Assembly: GCA_030425825.1 (NCBI GenBank)
Contig: JAUHZY010000001.1
Location: 1-64,000 of the forward strand
DNA from: Alphaproteobacteria bacterium
GTDB lineage: Bacteria; Pseudomonadota; Alphaproteobacteria; JAUHZY01
Reading direction: 5' to 3'
DNA length: 64,000 nt
In this document: in pieces, positions 61,988-64,000 of the stretch
Numbering within the stretch: the first letter of the stretch is position 1
How the letters are laid out: the number at the start of each line of letters is the position of its first letter
Program-made: the position numbers and the translations under genes
The notes under the pieces: generated by a model
The model's input: the letters and a program-made list of their open reading frames with translations, nothing else
What the model was told of the DNA's origin: nothing
Databases searched by the model: none

Positions 61988-63502
61988 TTATGCAGCAGAT
62001 TTAGGCATTTTTGGTAAATTTTCAAGGGTTTTATCTTTTTGGGCATTTACATCCATGAAAAACTTAAACATTTGTTTTGTGATTTCAGGGATTGCTGCGG
62101 GTAAGTCCTCGGCAATCAAGTTCATGCCTGTGTGAATGGCTGTTTCTCCGTGGATGAACACGCCCGCCGAAGCTGCAATATGCTCAGGTGTATTTTGCGC
62201 AAGAAGGCCAGCAATAATGCCTGCTAGAACATCGCCACTTCCTGCCGTTGCAAGGGAGGCTGGTGCATTATAGTTCAAAAAGACTTTTCCATCAGGGTCT
62301 GCAATGACTGTGTCATTTCCTTTATGAACGATAACAGCATTCGTTTTTTTTGCGGCTTTGATCGTGCGATTTAATTTATCACCTTTGAAGGAAAAAAGAC
62401 GATCAAATTCACCACTATGTGGCGTCATAATGCATGGCCCCTTAATAGCTGAAAACAAGACATTGGGATCATCTTTGAATGATGTCAATGCATCAGCATC
62501 TAAAACACAAGGAACTTTTGCTTCCAATAGGTTTAGAACAATTTGCTTTGTTTCTTCTGAAACGCCAAGGCCAGGACCCACAACACAGGCTGTGACTTTG
62601 TAACGTTCGATTAGATCAAGAATGTCACGTACAGAGTGAATGGTTTCAACAATGCTGCCAACTTCTGAGGTAGCATATATGTTGTGGCTTTCAGGTAGTG
62701 TTGCGATGACACTAATGCCAGCACCAATACGTCTTGCTGCACGACTTGCAAGTCTCGCGGCGCCCGTCATTTTTTTGCCACCAATTGTTAAAACAACACC
62801 TTTTGAGTATTTGTGATCAAATAAATTAGGTTTTGGAAAGAGAGGAAACCACTGCATTGGGTGATTAAGATAAGTGCTTGGCTTGACGCTTTTTAAAACA
62901 TCAAGAGGAATGCCTATATTTTTTGTTAAAACTTCTCCTGCAAAAGCCTTGCCTGGCAGTAAGAAAAGACCTGGTTTGCCCATAAAGAAGCTGACGGTGA
63001 AAAGACATTTCATGGCAGAGCCTTTGGCTTCACCTGTGTCTGCGTCAATACCACTTGGGATATCAACGGCAACGACAGGAAGGCCTAACTCATTAACTTT
63101 CTCCATTAAATCTCGCGCATGTCCAGTAATGTTTTTTGAGAGCCCAATGCCAAAAATAGCGTCAATAATAAATGGTTTATCTTTTAGTAGTCTTAAAGAG
63201 AAGCTTTCTGCACTCCCGCCCCAACCAGATTTTTCAAGCTGTTCTTTATCATTTTTGAGCTGAGCAATGGTCACATTCCAGCCATCATTCTTCAGAATGC
63301 GTCCCGCAATAATACCATCGCAGCCATTTTTCCCTGGTCCAGCAAGGACTAAGACGGAGCGAGATTTAAGATTGGGGAGTTTTTTTTCGATTTCTTCTGC
63401 AACAGATCTGCCGGCATTTTCCATCAATGTAGCTTCAGATAAACCACTTGCTATTGCAAGTTGGTCTGCCTGGTACATTTGTTTGGATGTCAGCAGTGTC
63501 AC
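61988..63502 (-). CDS. nnrD: Bifunctional NAD(P)H-hydrate epimerase / ADP-dependent dehydratase
   Basis: 504 residues. The N-terminal YjeF_N epimerase domain has LMENAGRSVAEEI and LAGPGKNGCDGIIAGRIL. The C-terminal carbohydrate-kinase-like dehydratase domain (from about 230) has VVGPGLGVSEE, VLDADALTSF, TPHSGEFDRLF, and the catalytic-Asp motif TAGSGDVLAGIIAGLL. It repairs hydrated NADH and NADPH. The tail (about 25 residues, ENLPKMPKSAA end) is an extension of no known role. Confidence 0.94.
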   Translation of the reverse strand: MTLLTSKQMYQADQLAIASGLSEATLMENAGRSVAEEIEKKLPNLKSRSVLVLAGPGKNGCDGIIAGRILKNDGWNVTIAQLKNDKEQLEKSGWGGSAESFSLRLLKDKPFIIDAIFGIGLSKNITGHARDLMEKVNELGLPVVAVDIPSGIDADTGEAKGSAMKCLFTVSFFMGKPGLFLLPGKAFAGEVLTKNIGIPLDVLKSVKPSTYLNHPMQWFPLFPKPNLFDHKYSKGVVLTIGGKKMTGAARLASRAARRIGAGISVIATLPESHNIYATSEVGSIVETIHSVRDILDLIERYKVTACVVGPGLGVSEETKQIVLNLLEAKVPCVLDADALTSFKDDPNVLFSAIKGPCIMTPHSGEFDRLFSFKGDKLNRTIKAAKKTNAVIVHKGNDTVIADPDGKVFLNYNAPASLATAGSGDVLAGIIAGLLAQNTPEHIAASAGVFIHGETAIHTGMNLIAEDLPAAIPEITKQMFKFFMDVNAQKDKTLENLPKMPKSAA

Positions 63503-63535
63503 GGTAAGGAAAAACCTTATTTTTTAGGAAGCGCC

Positions 63536-63733
63536 TTATTTTTTGTGGCGAGGCATAGACTTTTCTTCAAACTCAACATGCTTTTGAATACGTGGATCGT
63601 ATTTGCGCATTTTAAGCTTTTCAGTCAGCTGTCTAGGGTTCTTCTTTTTAACATAAGAATAGTTTGTTGGTCTTCCGTCTTCAAACGTACCTGTTGAACG
63701 CATTTGAACCAAAATTGTATTTCCCTTAGCCAT
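63536..63733 (-). CDS. rpmG: 50S ribosomal protein L33
   Basis: 65 residues. Core [20 protein letters not shown] and the C-terminal [10 protein letters not shown] are diagnostic. No CxxC pairs, so it is the zinc-free form. It is about ten residues longer than most, with a few extra residues (EDGRPTN) before the YVKK strand and a short basic extension at the C-terminus. Confidence 0.9.
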   Translation of the reverse strand: MAKGNTILVQMRSTGTFEDGRPTNYSYVKKKNPRQLTEKLKMRKYDPRIQKHVEFEEKSMPRHKK

Positions 63734-63799
63734 TTTAAATTCCTCTTATAAGATCTTATTTGGGCAGCAAATTATATGCGTTTTTGAAGCGCTGTCAAG

Positions 63800-64000
63800 C
63801 TATTCTTCAATTTTTATTGGGCTGTTTATGTCTTCTAATGCGATGTTATCTTCCAGTTGTAAATTCTCAATTTTTTCAGCACGGTTGATAATTTTTTCGT
63901 TTGATGTGCGAATTTTACGAATATCTTCTTCGGCTTGCCCAAAGTGACGCTGTAAGTTGCCAACACGTGTGTCTAGGCGGTGTACATCTTCCATAATTTT
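63800..64000 (-). CDS. rmuC: RmuC family protein, C-terminal end (partial)
   Basis: The frame runs off the right edge, giving 66 residues. DVHRLDTRVGNLQRHFGQAEEDIRKI, here split as HRLDTRVGNLQRHFGQAEED and IRKIRTS, matches the conserved C-terminus of RmuC proteins, followed by an acidic tail. RmuC proteins are nuclease-like and limit inversions at short repeats. A Met at 63994 is probably internal, because the frame stays open to the edge. Confidence 0.75.
   Translation of the reverse strand, partial: KIMEDVHRLDTRVGNLQRHFGQAEEDIRKIRTSNEKIINRAEKIENLQLEDNIALEDINSPIKIEE

Overview
The window looks like an alphaproteobacterial chromosome of fairly low GC. Several features point this way: a nuoABCDEF-G complex I cluster, HflK/HflC/DegP, a monothiol glutaredoxin, a GyrA with an extra C-terminal-domain loop of the kind known from Alphaproteobacteria, an RmuC-L33-NnrD order, and a short divergent alphaproteobacterial-type flagellin. 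I cannot name the genus; a Rhodospirillales- or Micavibrionales-like lineage is a guess. Genes are packed very tightly. Of the twelve convergent gene junctions, eight overlap at their stop codons and three are separated by only 2-3 bases.

Layout. 1-444: the far end of an integrated element, closed by a 3' fragment of tRNA-fMet. 445-2373: a possible transposase scrap and a flagellin carrying a LamG-like domain. 2482-5699: a reverse transsulfuration pair and an RNA m5U methyltransferase. 5807-10012: TypA, a KAP P-loop NTPase, and an XRE regulator with a palindromic operator array. 10073-13387: an ABC importer in which the substrate-binding domain has been duplicated and one copy fused to the ATPase. 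13496-27856: a nearly continuous branched-chain amino acid block (ilvE, ilvA, ilvBN, ilvC, leuA, leuC, leuD, leuB, ilvD). It is interrupted by two unknown genes, one broken by two compensating frameshifts, and leuA has a leader-peptide attenuator.

27853-35942: a deglycation pair (fructosamine-kinase-like plus LMW phosphatase), an entericidin-like lipoprotein, nadD, photolyase, a NADAR-GTP cyclohydrolase II-membrane fusion, a dicarboxylate/glutamate symporter and glutamate dehydrogenase. 36001-43602: tRNA-Asp, then nuoA-F, a PH-like membrane protein gene, and nuoG. The operon stops after nuoG. 43670-46396: tRNA-Gly(GCC) carrying a 2.65-kb insertion bounded by a perfect 46-bp direct repeat of the tRNA 3' half. 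Its only gene encodes a PrrC/RloC-like ATPase with a CxxC hook and a candidate anticodon-nuclease triad.

46411-55465: comF, an NDUFAF5-like methyltransferase, serB, degP-hflC-hflK, an Mrp ATPase, an FkbM-type methyltransferase, msrB and a divergent PiT-like membrane protein. 55576-64000: tRNA-Lys, coaD, gyrA, a 799-residue unknown protein with a HEXXH motif, grxD, nnrD, rpmG and the 3' end of rmuC. No rRNA and no CRISPR array were seen.

How the parts work together. ilvA, ilvBN, ilvC, ilvD and ilvE make isoleucine and valine; leuA, leuCD and leuB branch to leucine under apparent leucine attenuation. Complex I genes sit 3.5 kb from a likely complex I assembly factor. The strongest accessory candidates are the single-gene tRNA-Gly island, the LamG-flagellin, the SBP-ATPase fusion and the NADAR-RibA fusion. 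Functions were assigned by reading motifs by eye; no database search was run.
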